In this document: one piece after another, positions 48,861-61,170 of the stretch
How positions within the stretch are numbered: position 1 is the stretch's first letter
How the letters are laid out: each line of letters begins with the position of its first letter
Assembly: GCF_004027225.2 (NCBI RefSeq)
Contig: NC_044282.2
Coordinates: 64,097,725 to 64,161,724, forward strand
DNA length: 64,000 bases
Reading direction: 5' to 3'
From: Strigops habroptila
Taxonomy: Eukaryota > Chordata > Aves > Psittaciformes > Psittacidae
Notes under the pieces: model-generated
What the model saw: only the letters and a program-made list of their open reading frames with translations
Told to the model about the DNA's origin: nothing
Database searches by the model: none
Program-made: the position numbers and the translations under genes

Positions 48861-51800
48861 CACAATAGACTGGGCTGTCTGTAGCAGGAATGTGTCTAGA
48901 GTTGCAGGTAAACGATATGACCATTGAGGAGCACTGCCTTTCCAGGGTCTCCTCCTCAAAAGAGATTTGTTCCTGCCTTCATTTCCATTGCTCTTGCTGT
49001 AATGCTGAGAAGAAAGGGGTGCATAAGCTCACTGAGAGTGGGGGTTTACAAGCCTATTGAGAAAAGCACAGCTTTCTGATGATGTTTTGTGCCCCCTAGA
49101 TGTTGCTGTGTTGCAGCACAGCGTACAAAGTCCATGGGGTAGGCCTTGAGCTCCTCAATACGTAAAGCCATAACAGCTACTGATACAGCTTCTGATGCTC
49201 TGTGGGCCTGTGGATATGGAGCATTATCAGCTGCCTTGTTGGTTGCAATGAGCCTGACTGGGGAAGGGGACCAAAGGGAGACAATAGGAGGTGGAAGAGT
49301 TAGTATTACATACTAGGAAGTCAAGGAAACTCAAGGTAAGTATCTTTGCTCTGCAGAAACTCCATCTGGAGATGGATTCAGAGCCTATCCTAACTCTCAC
49401 ACCCAGGCACACATTCTTTCCTTTTCTGGGGATAAAAAAAGCAGTCATCATTCTCTGATAATGGGTAAAAGTCTAATTATGCCTAGTGTGGCTCAGGAGA
49501 GCATTGTCTCAGTTACAGCTGTGGTACAAAGGCCTCTGTCCTTCCAGTTGCCTCTGCAAGGGAGGGAGAGGTGGTCTGGCAATTTAGAGAAAATTTTTAG
49601 AAGGGAATTTTCAGTGAAAATCCTAAAACTCCCTGAAATCCTTTCTGCTTTTTGAAAAGAGCAATGAAAATATTGTCTTTGTGAAATCCTGCAATTCATC
49701 ATCTGTTCTAGCTAGAAATGTTTCTAATTAGGATGATGAAGGAAAACTGGACAGTGATAATATGGGGAAAATGAACAGAGGCTGTTCCATCTCCATATTC
49801 CTTCTGTCTGTTGCTTTGTGGAAGGATTTAAACCCAAGGTGCAAGATCCCCATGTTAGCCATGGATATGTGTTTATTGTGGAGTTGCCTCTCCATGGCAA
49901 CGCAAGCTAGGCTAGTTTGAGAGGGTGTTTGGTAACCTCCCTACTTCTGCATCTTGCTTTTTCATTTTTTAAATATATCTCTGGAAGCTAGGTATGATGC
50001 GGCAGTTCTTGTTTTCATGTCATGATTGCATAGCTGTCATTTTGAGTCTGCTTGGCAGGGTGGCAAGATTGACAGCAAGGAGAGGTATGAGTGGATATTT
50101 CACCACTCTCCCAACTTGAATAAATTTTCTGATTGTGCTGTAATTTACACTCTGGGTGAAGGACTGCTGCGTCAGGTACCCAGGGTACCTGTGCCAGTGT
50201 GTTATTAGAAAGAAGCCTTTTGTTTTCCAGCAGCAGTCCAGTGGGGCTAAGAGGATTAATGGACTAGTGTTAATCAGCACAGTGCCCCAACTTTAGCAGT
50301 AGTATGTTTGAGACTGGCTTCCTAGAGAAATCAGGCTTACGTGATCATTATGTCTCAGGTGAATCTGATTCATTGCTGCTGAAGCCATGGTCACTTCTGT
50401 TGCTTTGTTGTTGTGGGATGAAGCAAGAATTTGCGAGCCTTGAGGCACAGAAGAGTAGAAGGAAGAATCGCACCTAAAGCATGATCAGGTTTTGAATTAA
50501 AAAATTAAGTCACAGCTATACGTTTGGATTAAAAAAACAATAGTCTGTTTTGAAACAGATTATACAGAAAGATAGCTCTTACCCACCACTTTTGATGTGA
50601 GTGAGTTGGCCTACTGTGGAAGCTGGCTCAGGGGATGATGCAGTTGCATCTTTAGTTGGTGCAAGTGCCAGTCAGCACCATACAGAGTTGTCACTCCTAT
50701 GCTAACCCAGCTCCTTGCTACCCTGTGCTGTCTCATCCAGAGATGCTGGTTTTGAGAGTCTGTCAGTCCTCCAAGTTAGGAGAGGTTGGAGGGAAAAGAC
50801 ATTTCTCCTCTGCTTTAGCAAGACCCGTGCCTAAATCCCCCTGAGAGCTTTTAGGAACTTCAGTCTTAGCTCCTCATCTCAAAGTATATAAAGCACATCA
50901 ACAAAGAGTTGGGTTCAGATCTGATGATGTCTTAGGTGTTTCATGAAGAGAGTGTAACTCCAAAAGTTGAGTAAGTCCTTCTGACAAAACACAGTTAAAA
51001 TTTGGTTATTGTATGGATATGTAATAGGGAGAAAATGCAGAGAAATTACAATACTTCAGTTTGGTAGACAAGACTAACATCAGAGCCATGCAAATTTAGA
51101 CTGGATGCTGAAAACATCTTCCATACTGAGTAACTGTTGGAGTAAGGCATCCTCCAAAGCCTCCTTCAGCTCTTGATGTCTTTAAATTGCAAGTAGGTAC
51201 CTTCCTTCTGGCAAGTTGTTTTAGCACAGGTAGTTGGGTGATGGCCTGTGGTTGGTTATAGAAAAGGTCAAAACTGATGATCTCTTGATCTGCTTTGGAA
51301 TGAAATCTTATGCATAAGCAAGACATTTCTTCAAATTTTGCTTGCAAGTAAAAAATCTTTAACATTATTTAGCATTAGTCTCTTCCCTTTTAGTATTTTT
51401 CTTCTAGTATTTTCATGAAAGATTTATATCTGCTTTTATGAACAATATTAAAATAGGCTATTAGCATCTTTTGTGAATAGTCATCTTTTAAAATGGAACC
51501 TAAAAAGTACTAAAATCTTCCTTCCACTTCTTTGAGAAACAGGAGCAAATAAAGAGTTGCAGCCACACGGACTACTGGCTGTATTCAACTGCAAATTTTA
51601 CTATTCAGCTGCTGTTCTGTTTTCTGCCAAAAGGATTTTTATTGTGAGTGTGAATATTGTGGGGCTGCTGTACAATTTGGAGGCACAAAACTTTGTAGCA
51701 GGTAACCAGTAAAGCCAACCAACAAAATGTACCTTTCTGTAACGAAAAATAGAGGTGGTAAGAGCAAAAAGAATTTCAGTTATGATGAGGAATATACATG

Positions 51801-53331
51801 TGATATGGGACGTACTGGAAATTTCTGGAGAATTACCAAAAAGACTCACTTGTGTTGAAGTGTTACTAGGTGTGAACAGGCGCGTGTTGAAAACTTAGTC
51901 CATATTCTGGGTATTGTCCATCTCACACTGGTAATCTCCATTTCATTATAGCAGGTGAGGATTTCAACAGAGCTCCAGGATTAGGCAACGGTCCCCTCCT
52001 GAAAGTAATAGCCAGCATTCCCAGTCAGCTCAGGCCTTGTCTGCAAGGGTGACTTAGCCCTTTCACTCAATCGGTTTTACTCAATCTATTCATTCCAGCT
52101 AGGCAACTCCTAACTTTTCTGAAAAAATTCACTACACCCAGTCACAGGTACCAACATACTTACTGACAACATGAAAATGGGTATACAAGAGTGAGGGATG
52201 CTGAGTGGTTGCTTTGTCATTTGCAATCTGTCTTGAGTACCTTCATCTAACCTCCTATGACTCTGTAGGGTGTTACCACACCCAGGTCTAGAAAGAACCT
52301 GGCTTGGAGGGGAAACTGCTCATCTTGGGGTCTTGGGCATGCACCCTTCTGCAGAAATAGCACTTTCCAAGTGCAGCTGGAGATTAATGCTCTCTGATGA
52401 TTTGAACAGGACCTGATGATCTGAGTCTGGAGAGTATGGGGGGTTAGGGATGAGTATAACTGCTTGTTTGGGCTCTGTTACCCAGGTGTTCAGCTTGAAT
52501 CTCAAATTCCAAAGCACTGCTGGTTACTCACAGTCCCAGCATGGGTGCTTTTGCTTTGGGGGATTAAGCGAAATGTCATTTCTAGAAATTAAGGGGAGAA
52601 GGGTGTTAAATGTCTCTCTAAGGCATCAATCACTTGGGGCCTGTTGTTACCAGAGTACGTGGGTGTGGTATATTATATCTGAGGGGCTCCTAAGATGCTT
52701 TTGTGCCCAGCTAATCATCGCTTGCTCTTAAGACTATTGTTGCACAAGGCTCATAATGCTTAGAATGATTTTTAAACAAAACAGTTGGAGGTGACACGTG
52801 GGGGATAAATTCCTTAAAATTATTGCTGCAATTATGGTGGAGTTGCTGCTTGTGCACTGAATATATCCCTCTTGCTCTGAATGATTGCGGTATTTGTGCC
52901 AGAGCACTGGAGCTGAAGTTGTAATTGCTGCCTCCCTTCTCTTTCTTTCCTGGGGTGGGCTGGGAAAGGAGGGCATGCTGGGTTAGGCAGGACACTGGTT
53001 TTTGTGTGCTTCTCAGCCTGGATGATTTTCTTCAGCTCAAAGCTCTGTCTCCTGATTGTTCTGCAAAATTTCTTGGAGTAACTAAATTTACCTTGGTGCA
53101 TCAAAACAATGAACTCGAGCTGACCCCTTCAGCCAGCCTCCACCTTTGATAGGGAGAATTAAATTCAAGCTGCCTCTGCGCAGTGTTTGGGAGTGAGGTA
53201 TTGTTCTCAAAATAGGCATATGGAATTAAATACAAAATTGAAGAGTTAAGCAAGGTTGTTTTTCAAAAGATTGTGCTGTCAGTGGTGCAGGAGGCTTTCT
53301 TGTTTCACACAGTAGCAATGCAGCAATAGGG

Positions 53332-53344
53332 TTTTTTTTTTTTT
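53332..53344. repeat. T13 homopolymer
   Basis: Thirteen consecutive T. No retrogene is recognised on the complementary strand. Confidence 0.9.
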
Positions 53345-55218
53345 GTTATGCACCATGGGTTAGCGCTACAGTTATCCATTGCTTACTAATTCTGTTGGGT
53401 TACTTTCCTCCCTAGTTCATTTATTTAAAAAAGTAAATGATGTTTTGGGGAATATCTGTTGGGAAGGAGGGAGAAATCCCAACCACTCTGGCGGTCTCTG
53501 CTGTTGCAATGAAGTACCTTGCCATTGTTCTGCCCTCTTTTCTGATGTAGTCTCCCGTGTATCTCAATTCTTTGCTCTTTGTCTGAGATGCCTTAAAACT
53601 CTGCTTTTTGATTTCCTTGCCTACTGCCCTGCTGCTTCCCATTCTGCTCTTTGCTTCTCTGGTGTCTACAATGGGGGATATTTTTCCCTCTTTTTGCCCC
53701 ATGTCCTTTAACTGCTTCTTTCTTTTAGTCTTCCTCTTACACCTTTGTCTGTGCCTTTGTTGATGAATATCCATCTAGACCTGTCCTGTACGCCTCTTTC
53801 TCTCTAGCTGCCCGTCTTCACCTTCAGTCTGTGCCCACCAGTCTCTTATATACTTTCAATCTGTTGACCTTTATTCCACACACATTCCCATTCTTTCCCA
53901 TTTAAAATACACATGAATTCCAGCTGGCTCTTGCATGAGGCCACTCCACAAGCATTCCAAAGCTATTTCAGTGACTTCCATCATACTGCTCCAGTGAATG
54001 TCTCAGTTAGAGCAGTTACAAGAAAAAAAAAACCCTGAGTTTGTTTGGTCTGTGGCTCTTGTGCTTGCTCCTGTTGAAGAAGAAATGAACAGCTTGCAGC
54101 AGCCCGTGTGTTGTGCCAGGTATTAATGGATTATTTAGTGAGTGATGAGAGATTTGAGCTGGGGCTCAGACATTTCTCAGAGACTACATGGGTTGTCTAA
54201 ATCACGTGCAATATATGAATCAAAAAGCTGTCTGCAAGCTGGTTTAACCCTGAGCATTACAAGGATACATATGTGAACCTAAAGGGGAGAGGAGTGGGAT
54301 ATAGTTACAACCTGAACATACCATATAAGCAGCTACTAAACACATTTCAGAGAACTGGCATGCATGGTTTAGGTAGCTGACAGTCTTGTCACCATCTATA
54401 GGATAGCTGTATCAGCTCTAAGGTTGTTTGATCAGCAAAATACTGCTGCTGCTTAGGTTCCCCAAGTAATAATAATAAAAAAAATCTTCAGGGCAACCCT
54501 ACAGCCTGATAGGCTTTAAATTCTTTTGTTTCAGGACTGCTTCTCTGAACTGGTTAGTGCTCAGCACTATGGAGCTCTGGATTCCATCTTGTCTAGTTAA
54601 ATTCAGCTCCTAGGTCTCTGACACCCACTTCTTGGTTGAGATCAGAAGATCTTGTTCTCCCTCAGCTAGATACAACTCTTCTCCTCATGGATGTTCTGGC
54701 AATGCAAATAATCCATGTTATCATGGGCTGCAGAGTGCAAAAGCTTTTAGAGAAACCCCATCAAACAAGCTGGTGGCAATTGTTTGTTAGGGTCATTACA
54801 CAGTTTATGGCTGTAGAGGCCAGCTGAACATGCCTCTTGGCAGTCTGTGCAAAAACATTAAGCCACCTAGAACAATAGGCAGCTGCAGAATGACGTGAAA
54901 ACGTGCCTTTTATCACCCTGTTGATGTGTCCCTCCTGATATTAACTAAGACAATGTGATGCAGTATTTTGCCACCTCCTGCTGCTGTTATTCATCTTTAC
55001 TATGAAAGCTCAATATTCTCCTTTGTAAAATACTGCAGCTCAGCAGCTACCTTGATAAAGGTGATCTTTATTTCGCTGCCTGATACTATAGCTCTCTTCA
55101 GACAAACTTAATCTAAGCAGGAAGTTGGGAAAAAAAAGCATCTATGGGAGACTGTATTACTAGAATTTTATTTTAGCAATTATTTTTCAGGTTCTTTTAA
55201 CCCAGAAATGAAAATGTC

Positions 55219-55258
55219 AAAAAAAAAAAAAAATTAAAAAAGAAATATATATATATAT
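55219..55258. repeat. A15 run plus (AT)7 microsatellite
   Basis: Fifteen A (55219-55233), then 'ttaaaaaagaa' and seven AT units (55245-55258). Confidence 0.92.
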
Positions 55259-55984
55259 GTGAGAGTTTTGCTGGGAGAAATTCTGCTTGTTTGCTTAGAG
55301 GAAAAAACCATTTTCCTTTCAGATCCATAATAGGCTTTTCTTTGGTACCAAGAGAAAGGTCGGCTTTAAGAAGGGTGAGTGTGTTGTTGTTGTGGGGTAT
55401 TTTTTTAAAGTTCTTTTGATCCTGCGTTAAAAGGACAACAGGCATAGTGAAATATGCATTTGATTGATAGTCTACAATCGTGTCATGGCGACCCTCTCTG
55501 GCCTTGTAAAGACAGAGCTTCTGGTGACTCGATTAAGCTTGGTATATTCAGTTTCACTTTTTTCATGGAGGGAAAGATCTCTGCATATCTTAAAGGATTA
55601 GCACCAAGCAATAGACATATATTAAATCTATTGATGTTGACAGCCCTCCAGTTAGGAGGGCGAGGAATTAGGCCAACGAAACAGAGATGTAACATGTTCT
55701 ATTCCGAATATCTGTGACTGAGGCACAGATCATGCAAAAGTTAACATTATGCATAAGTTAAGCCTGTGAACAAGGCCACCTTCCTCCGGTCAGTTGGTGG
55801 CAAATCTTAGCTGTAGACCCTGGGTGTGCCCAGGTCCACAGATAATCTCATTTTGCTTGATCCTAACATGGCCTTAACTCAATACAAAGCAGTTCAGGTC
55901 CTTCGACTTGGCCCAGTTATGAAAGTGGTCATGTTCTCACTCCTCAAAACTTGTGCCAAAATTGCTCTGAGAGGAGGACTGAAC

Positions 55985-57463
55985 CCTTCACCTATGTCCA
56001 GAAGAACACAATCATCCCTTTCCAAACTGCTGGAGTCTTCTCCAGGAAAAGAGGTCAGGATGTCCCCGCTAACAGGAAGCTAGCCAACATTATTCCAGTT
56101 TACAAGAAGGGCATGAGGGAAGACCCAGAAAACTACAAACCTGTTAGTCTAACCTCAGTACCTGGAAAAAATATGGAGAAGATCATTCTGGGTGCTACTG
56201 GAAGACATTTAAAAAACAATGCAATCATCAGGCACAGTCAACAGAGACTCACAAAGGGAAAGTCCTGTCTAACTCCTTTGATAGCCCTCTACAATAAGGT
56301 CACCTGCCTAGTGGATGAAGGGAAGGCAGTACATATAGTTTTTCTGTATTTTAGTTAAGGCTTTTGATATTGTCCCTCACAGCATTTTTCTGGCCAAGTT
56401 GTCCAGCTGAGCAGTTACATAGTGCACTGGGTGAAGAACTGGCTGAATGGCAGAGCTCAAAGGGTTGTAGTGAACATCTGGTCACCAGTGGTGTTCTTCA
56501 GGGTTCAGTTCTAGGGCCAGTCCTGATCAATATGTTTATCTGGATGCAGAAGTTGAATGTACCATTAGCCAGTTTGTTCATGATACTAAACTAGGAGGTG
56601 CTGTTGACTCTCCTGAGGGACAAGATGCATTGCAGGGGGATCTAGATAGATTAGAGCATTGGACAATGATTAATGGGATGAAATTTTGCAAGTCCAAATG
56701 CTGAATTCTACACCTAGGATGGAGTAATGCTGGACAGAATTATAAATTATATGGGGAGTGGCTGGAGAGTAGCCCTGTGGAAAGGGATCTAGGGGTGCTG
56801 GATGGCAGCAGGATCAATATGAGACAGCAGCCAAGAGGGCAAAACCACATCCTGGGGTTCATCAAACACAGTACAACCAGCTGGTCAAAAGAGGTGATTA
56901 TCCTGCTGTATTTAGCATTGGTGCAGCCTCACCTTGAGTACCAGAACTTGTGCAGTTCTGGGCATAGCAACATAAAAAGAATGTAAAAGAACCAGAATGC
57001 ATCCAGGGGAGGGCAACAAAGCTGGTGAAAGGGCTGGAAGCATGTCCTGTGAGGAGTGGCTAAGGACTCTGGGCTTATCTAGTCTGGAGAAGAAGAGGCT
57101 GAGGGGTGACCTCATTGCTCTCTACAGTTTCCTGAGATGTGGAAGTGGAGAGGGAAGTGCTGATCTCTTCTCCCTGTATCCAGTGAAAGGGCAGATGGGA
57201 ATGTCAGAATCATAGTCAAAGCTATGTCAGAGGAGGTTCAGACTGGACATTAGGAAACATTTCTTTACTGAGAGGATGTTCAAACACAGGAACAGGCTGC
57301 CTAGAGAGGTAGTTGGTTCCCTGTGTCTCTGTCAGTGTTTGAAAGGCATTTGGACAATGCCCTTAGTAGCATGCTTTCACTTTTGTTCAGCCCTGAACTG
57401 ATCAGGCAGTTGTCTAGATGATCGCTATAGATCCCTTCCAACAGAAACATTCTATTCTAGCCT
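55985..57463 (+). mobile_element. CR1 LINE, longest copy: RT region plus 3' UTR
   Basis: About 1.5 kb follows an 'attct'-tailed avian CR1 from the start of the reverse transcriptase through the 3' terminus. The 3' UTR shows 'ctggacattaggaaacattt', 'cagtgtttgaaaggcatttg' and 'gacaatgcccttagtagcat'. It ends with 'atcccttccaacagaaacat' and 'tctattct', close to 57463. The copy is 5'-truncated; the exact start is uncertain, since upstream sequence back to about 55480 cannot be assigned. It belongs to the same tail type as the 2275-2341 fragment and differs from the elements at 19.3 and 47.3 kb. Confidence 0.92.
56050..56986 (+). pseudogene. CR1 ORF2 reverse transcriptase remnant, dead
   Basis: Domains appear in order. 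The RT N-terminal part has 'IIPVYKKGMREDPENYKPVS' and 'LTSVPGKNMEKIIL'. 'KGKSCLT' and 'VTCLVDEGKAVHIVFLYFS' lead into motif A. 'VLQGSVLGPVLINMF' is motif B, then motif C and 'SPVERDLGVLDGSRINM' follow, ending near 'LYLALVQPHLEYQNL'. Motif A reads FLYFS where FLDFS is usual, so the catalytic Asp is Tyr. An extra T in 'ttttagttaagg' (about 56350-56360) creates a TAA and a frameshift. Motif C reads FVHD (56573-56584) in place of FADD, again losing a catalytic Asp. Several later frameshifts and stops follow, including TGA near 56701. The copy is ancient and inactive. Confidence 0.88.
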
Positions 57464-58649
57464 GTTCTTCTGTCCCTATTGTGTCTCTTTTTCTCTTCCA
57501 CCCATACTTTTACTGAGGAATGCTGAGAGTCTTCGGTCCTATCCCTGCTGGAGCTAGTTGTTAAAGGCTCACAGAGGGCTAATGTTGAGTTCACCGCTGT
57601 TAAAAAGTCATTTACCACAGACAGTGGCTGTATTCAGTATCCAAAGGCCAGTAAACCTGGAGTACCTAAGTGGGTAAAAATATATTTGGGTTCCTTGTGT
57701 CTCAGACCAAGACAAAGTCTTTCACCTCTTCCTTGACATGATAAAAAGCATGCAGTGAAGATGGGGAAACTAAGGCAAGTGGCAAATCTTAAAATATAGT
57801 GACATATTCCCCAGCAAGCTTCAGAGATGCCCTTTGAGAGAACATGCTCTCAATTACAGCTGTGTTTAACACATTCTTTTGCTAAAAATAAATTGAAAAT
57901 ACTACCCTTTTTCTTAAATAAATCTTAATCCTTTGGTTACAGTTAAGCAACTTGATTTTTAAGGAAGCTTTTTTTACAATTGGGAATTCTCTGTTCAGGA
58001 TTATAGCAATTAGCTTTTTAAAACTACTGATAACTTGTTCATTATTTCTTGTCCTTCAGATTTTCCTTTTTTTTTTTTTTTTGGTTCTTTTTCTTAATTC
58101 CTTTCCCATCAGGACAGATAAAACACCATCACCAGATGAGTCAGTTGTTTCCGTCTTCTGAAGTTTGAAGTTCAAAGGCCTAATGTTTTCATTCAGTGGC
58201 ATTTTCCAAAAGGAAAAGGTTGCTTTTCATGGTGGATTGAAAGACAGCATTTGGAAAGCATGTCAGTGAGTGGTAAATCTGTCCAGCTCTTTCTGTTTGC
58301 TTTTATTTCTAGCTGGCTCTTGCCACCTTTCAGAACTGCCACCCTGTGCTCTGAGAGCTTTGTATAGCTCTGTTCCAGGACAGTGCTGTGCCTTGAGTAG
58401 CAACTGCATATCCTGGGAAAGCAGCTGAGAGGACGCAAGAAAGCTGTCTTGGTACAAGAAAGACAAGGGACTCCTGTATTCTGCACACACAAGTCTCATC
58501 CTGCCAAAAACTTAGGTTTTGTGGTTCTTGAGAGAGCCAGACTGCTCTTGGGAGACACATAGTAAAAGAACAGCATGAGCTGTAGGAAGGGGATTTCCAG
58601 TTGGACATGAGGGAGAGGGAAAATTTCCCCCCCTGTGAGTGATGCAATG
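57464..58649. other. Unannotated spacer between two CR1 copies
   Basis: No gene or family is recognised. It contains a T16 run (58067-58082). Short overlapping minus-strand frames at 58.19-58.65 kb lie in different phases with no known domain. Confidence 0.55.
58067..58082. repeat. T16 homopolymer
   Basis: Sixteen T in a T-rich context. It is low-complexity sequence. Confidence 0.92.
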
Positions 58650-58812
58650 CTGAGGCAAGACCAGAGAGGCTGTGGAGTCTTCATCCTTGCAAATATTCAA
58701 AGCTTGGTGGGATAAGCAGCCTGCCCTAATGTCCCAGTTGGTCCTAGTGTGAGCAGAAGGTTGGACCAGAGACCTCCAGAGGTACCTGCCCACTTAAACC
58801 CTTCTGTGATGT
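58650..58812 (+). mobile_element. CR1 LINE, old 3' end fragment
   Basis: The order of blocks follows an older CR1 3' UTR type: 'gagaggctgtggagtcttca', 'tccttgcaaatattcaaagc', 'gtgagcagaaggttggacca' and 'gagacctccagaggtacctg', then a degraded end 'cccttctgtgat'. Divergence is visibly higher than in the copies at 47.3 and 57.4 kb, which suggests an older insertion. Only about 160 bases remain and the 5' boundary is approximate. Confidence 0.8.
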
Positions 58813-59204
58813 TACATCACCTGTGCTCAATACAGTAGATCTAATGTATATTAATACTTTTTGAGACAAACAAGAGGGAAATGTACGTGTCAAGGAGCTT
58901 CCCAAGTAGGGAGGGGAAGAAGGAGCTGGAGAGAGAAGTTACCTGGTAGTGTCAGGTGGTTTAACCAGTAAGTCTTCTCCAGTGCCTGCTTTACTAGCAT
59001 GTACTTATCCATTGAACAGTTTAATATCCCAGTTGCAACAAGAAGAAGACTCAGAACAGTGAAGCAGCATGCGATGCCTTAACGATACAGAAAAAATGAG
59101 GTTCAACAGAGAAAAAAGTCAGAACCATGCTCTACAGTGGCTCTATCTCCTCACGTGAAATTTCTGAAGGGAACCTTTTTACAAGCTGGAGACTCTCTAC
59201 CTGC

Positions 59205-59348
59205 TTTTTTTTTTTTTCCTTTTGTATTAGTTAAATGCAAGGATGCAAAGTTCTGTTTGTTTTGCTTTGCTTTGCTTTCCCTTTATGTGAAAGTAGTTTC
59301 CTGTGATTTTGGTTTTTTGTGTTGTTTTTGGTTTGTTTTTTTTTTTTT
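59205..59348. repeat. T-rich cluster: T13, (TTTGC)n, T13
   Basis: T13 at 59205-59217, 'tttgctttgctttgcttt' at 59261-59278 and T13 at 59336-59348, with T/G-rich sequence between the last two. Three low-complexity tracts within 150 bases. Confidence 0.85.
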
Positions 59349-61091
59349 CCAGAGCAGTAGGAATAATGAAAGTTCCAGTTTTAAAAATAGTGTAGGAAAA
59401 AGCTTGGGGAAAAGCAATGAATTGTGGGAGAAGGAGAGTCATTGGGAGAGTGAAAGTGAATAAGGGGAAAGAGATGGTGTGAGACTTTTAAGAGGGTTAG
59501 TGCCTGATCCAAATCCACTGGGACCACTGGGGACTGGGACAGTGTGTCCAGAGAAACCAGGGACAGACAAGCCCTGAAAGAGGAAAGCAAATGCCAAGCA
59601 GCAGTGATTCTCCATGAGAGTGGGAAGGCAGGAAATCAGTCCAGGAGACAAACACAACATAGAAAGACTAATTACTTCAAAGTGATTTTGGAAGGAATAC
59701 TTCTCTCTCATCTATACAGAGGGAGCCATAGGATAGCTCCCTCCAAAGCTGTGGCTGCCCTGGTCCAATCCTTGTGATAATCCTGCTTCTCATGGAAGGT
59801 TGGAGTGGAGATGTCCAGTGTTTCTTGAAGTAGTGCTTCTGTGAGTCTTATCTATCAGACTTACCAGAGAAAAGTATTAATGGGATTTTGTTCCTGCCCT
59901 TGGGTTTTAAAGAGAATGAGACTGCCTGCTGGTTAGAGAAAGCAGGACATGCCCCAGGCAGGTGTGCTGGCAGAAACCACCATCCTGGCCTTGGGCAGAT
60001 GTGGAAACTCCAGTTCTCTACCTGTCTGGTCATGCGAAGCAGAGGATTTGGTTTTCTGAAGCTTCCCCAGTTTTGTTTGTATACCTTGGGCAGAGGTTGG
60101 GAGCGAGAGCAAAGCAGGTTTATGCCTGAAGAGTCAGGAAAGAAAGGAAAGCAAGAAAGAGGGGCATACACTGGTATCGCCTTCAGACAGTGTGCCAAGG
60201 TAGGGAATCACTGAACAGAGTGTCTCAGCTGTGAAACTTACCTCTACTTGTTGGTATTTTCTTGCCCAGGATCAGAGTAGCAGTGATTCTCCAGGCGCTC
60301 AGGTGAGCAGCATACCAGGGCTACTGGGGAGTAGAGGCTGTGTGAGCTCTCTCTATTGTCACTATACTGTCTCAGAGGAAAACTCTGCTTAAACTCCAGT
60401 AGGTGGGCAAGAGTCATTCTACTCAGGGGTTGCAGGAGTTCTTCAGTGGTAGGATGCGCTCTCTTGCCAACTGCTTTCACCTTGATGGGTCCTTGCAGCC
60501 CCAAACTTGGATTCTGAGCGATAGCACCTAGGGTCTTAATATAGCTCTTCTCGCTATAACAATTTTTTCTATGAATCTCATACACTGATATCCTCTGTTG
60601 GCTGTCAGAAATGGAGGACTCTGTCCAGGCTCCCAGATACCAGGGAGCTGAAGATATTCTATGGAAAATTGTGTACAGATGCTTTCTCATTCACTCATTT
60701 CCCACTCAGACCTTCCTTAAATTCTTGCTTTATCTCTTCTTCTTGCCCTCTTATGTTTAGACAAGCATCACTTGCACCCTCTCCCATAACAAGATTTTTC
60801 CATGTGCTGTTGTTTCCCCTCTCAGCTGCTTATCAGGGAGTTCTGGTGGCTCTGGCTTCCCTTTATTCCCCAAATACACTCGCCTGACAGCATTTGTAAT
60901 AAGCAGAGGCCTCTTAGAGGGGATTGGTATGGCTGTTAAATGCAAGTGTTTGCTGTCATTATTAGAAGCTGCTCTTAAATGGTGAGACATTGCCACAGAT
61001 ATTTGGTTGATTACATTGCAAAAGTTTCCAGTAACTTTAAACAGCAGGGTATTTAGTGTTACAATACTGCCATGGAACATAGGGGATGTTC

Positions 61092-61123
61092 TTTTTTTTT
61101 TCCTCTTTTGTTAAATCTGTTCC

Positions 61124-61154
<31 letters not shown>

Positions 61155-61170
61155 TTTTTGTTTGGTTTGG
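61092..61170. repeat. T10, T21 and (GT)n tract
   Basis: T10 at 61092-61101, T21 at 61124-61144, then a short GT repeat and T/G-rich sequence. T21 is the longest homopolymer of the window and its length may be unreliable or polymorphic. Confidence 0.92.

Larger units (their letters stand above)
48861..55984. other. Unannotated sequence with simple repeats
   Basis: This is about 7.1 kb without a recognised gene or family. It includes T13 (53332-53344) and an A15/(AT)7 tract (55219-55258). A lysine-rich 117-codon minus-strand frame at 53421-53774 is the complement of a pyrimidine-rich stretch and looks non-coding. The segment 55480-55984, directly upstream of the long CR1, is unassigned. Confidence 0.5.

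Noticed and set aside
53421..53774. Lysine/arginine-rich minus-strand frame resembling a nuclear protein
   Set aside because: The bias is the complement of a pyrimidine-rich stretch; no domain or homologous motif is visible.
55643..55661. GC-rich 7-bp hairpin resembling a bacterial terminator
   Set aside because: The window is vertebrate DNA, there is no following T run, and no gene ends here.
55680..55800. Sequence with a vague retroviral LTR feel
   Set aside because: No matching second LTR, primer binding site, polypurine tract or retroviral coding frame could be found nearby.
60244..60690. 148-codon open frame, minus strand
   Set aside because: No recognised domain or codon pattern and no supporting splice or promoter context; consistent with chance.
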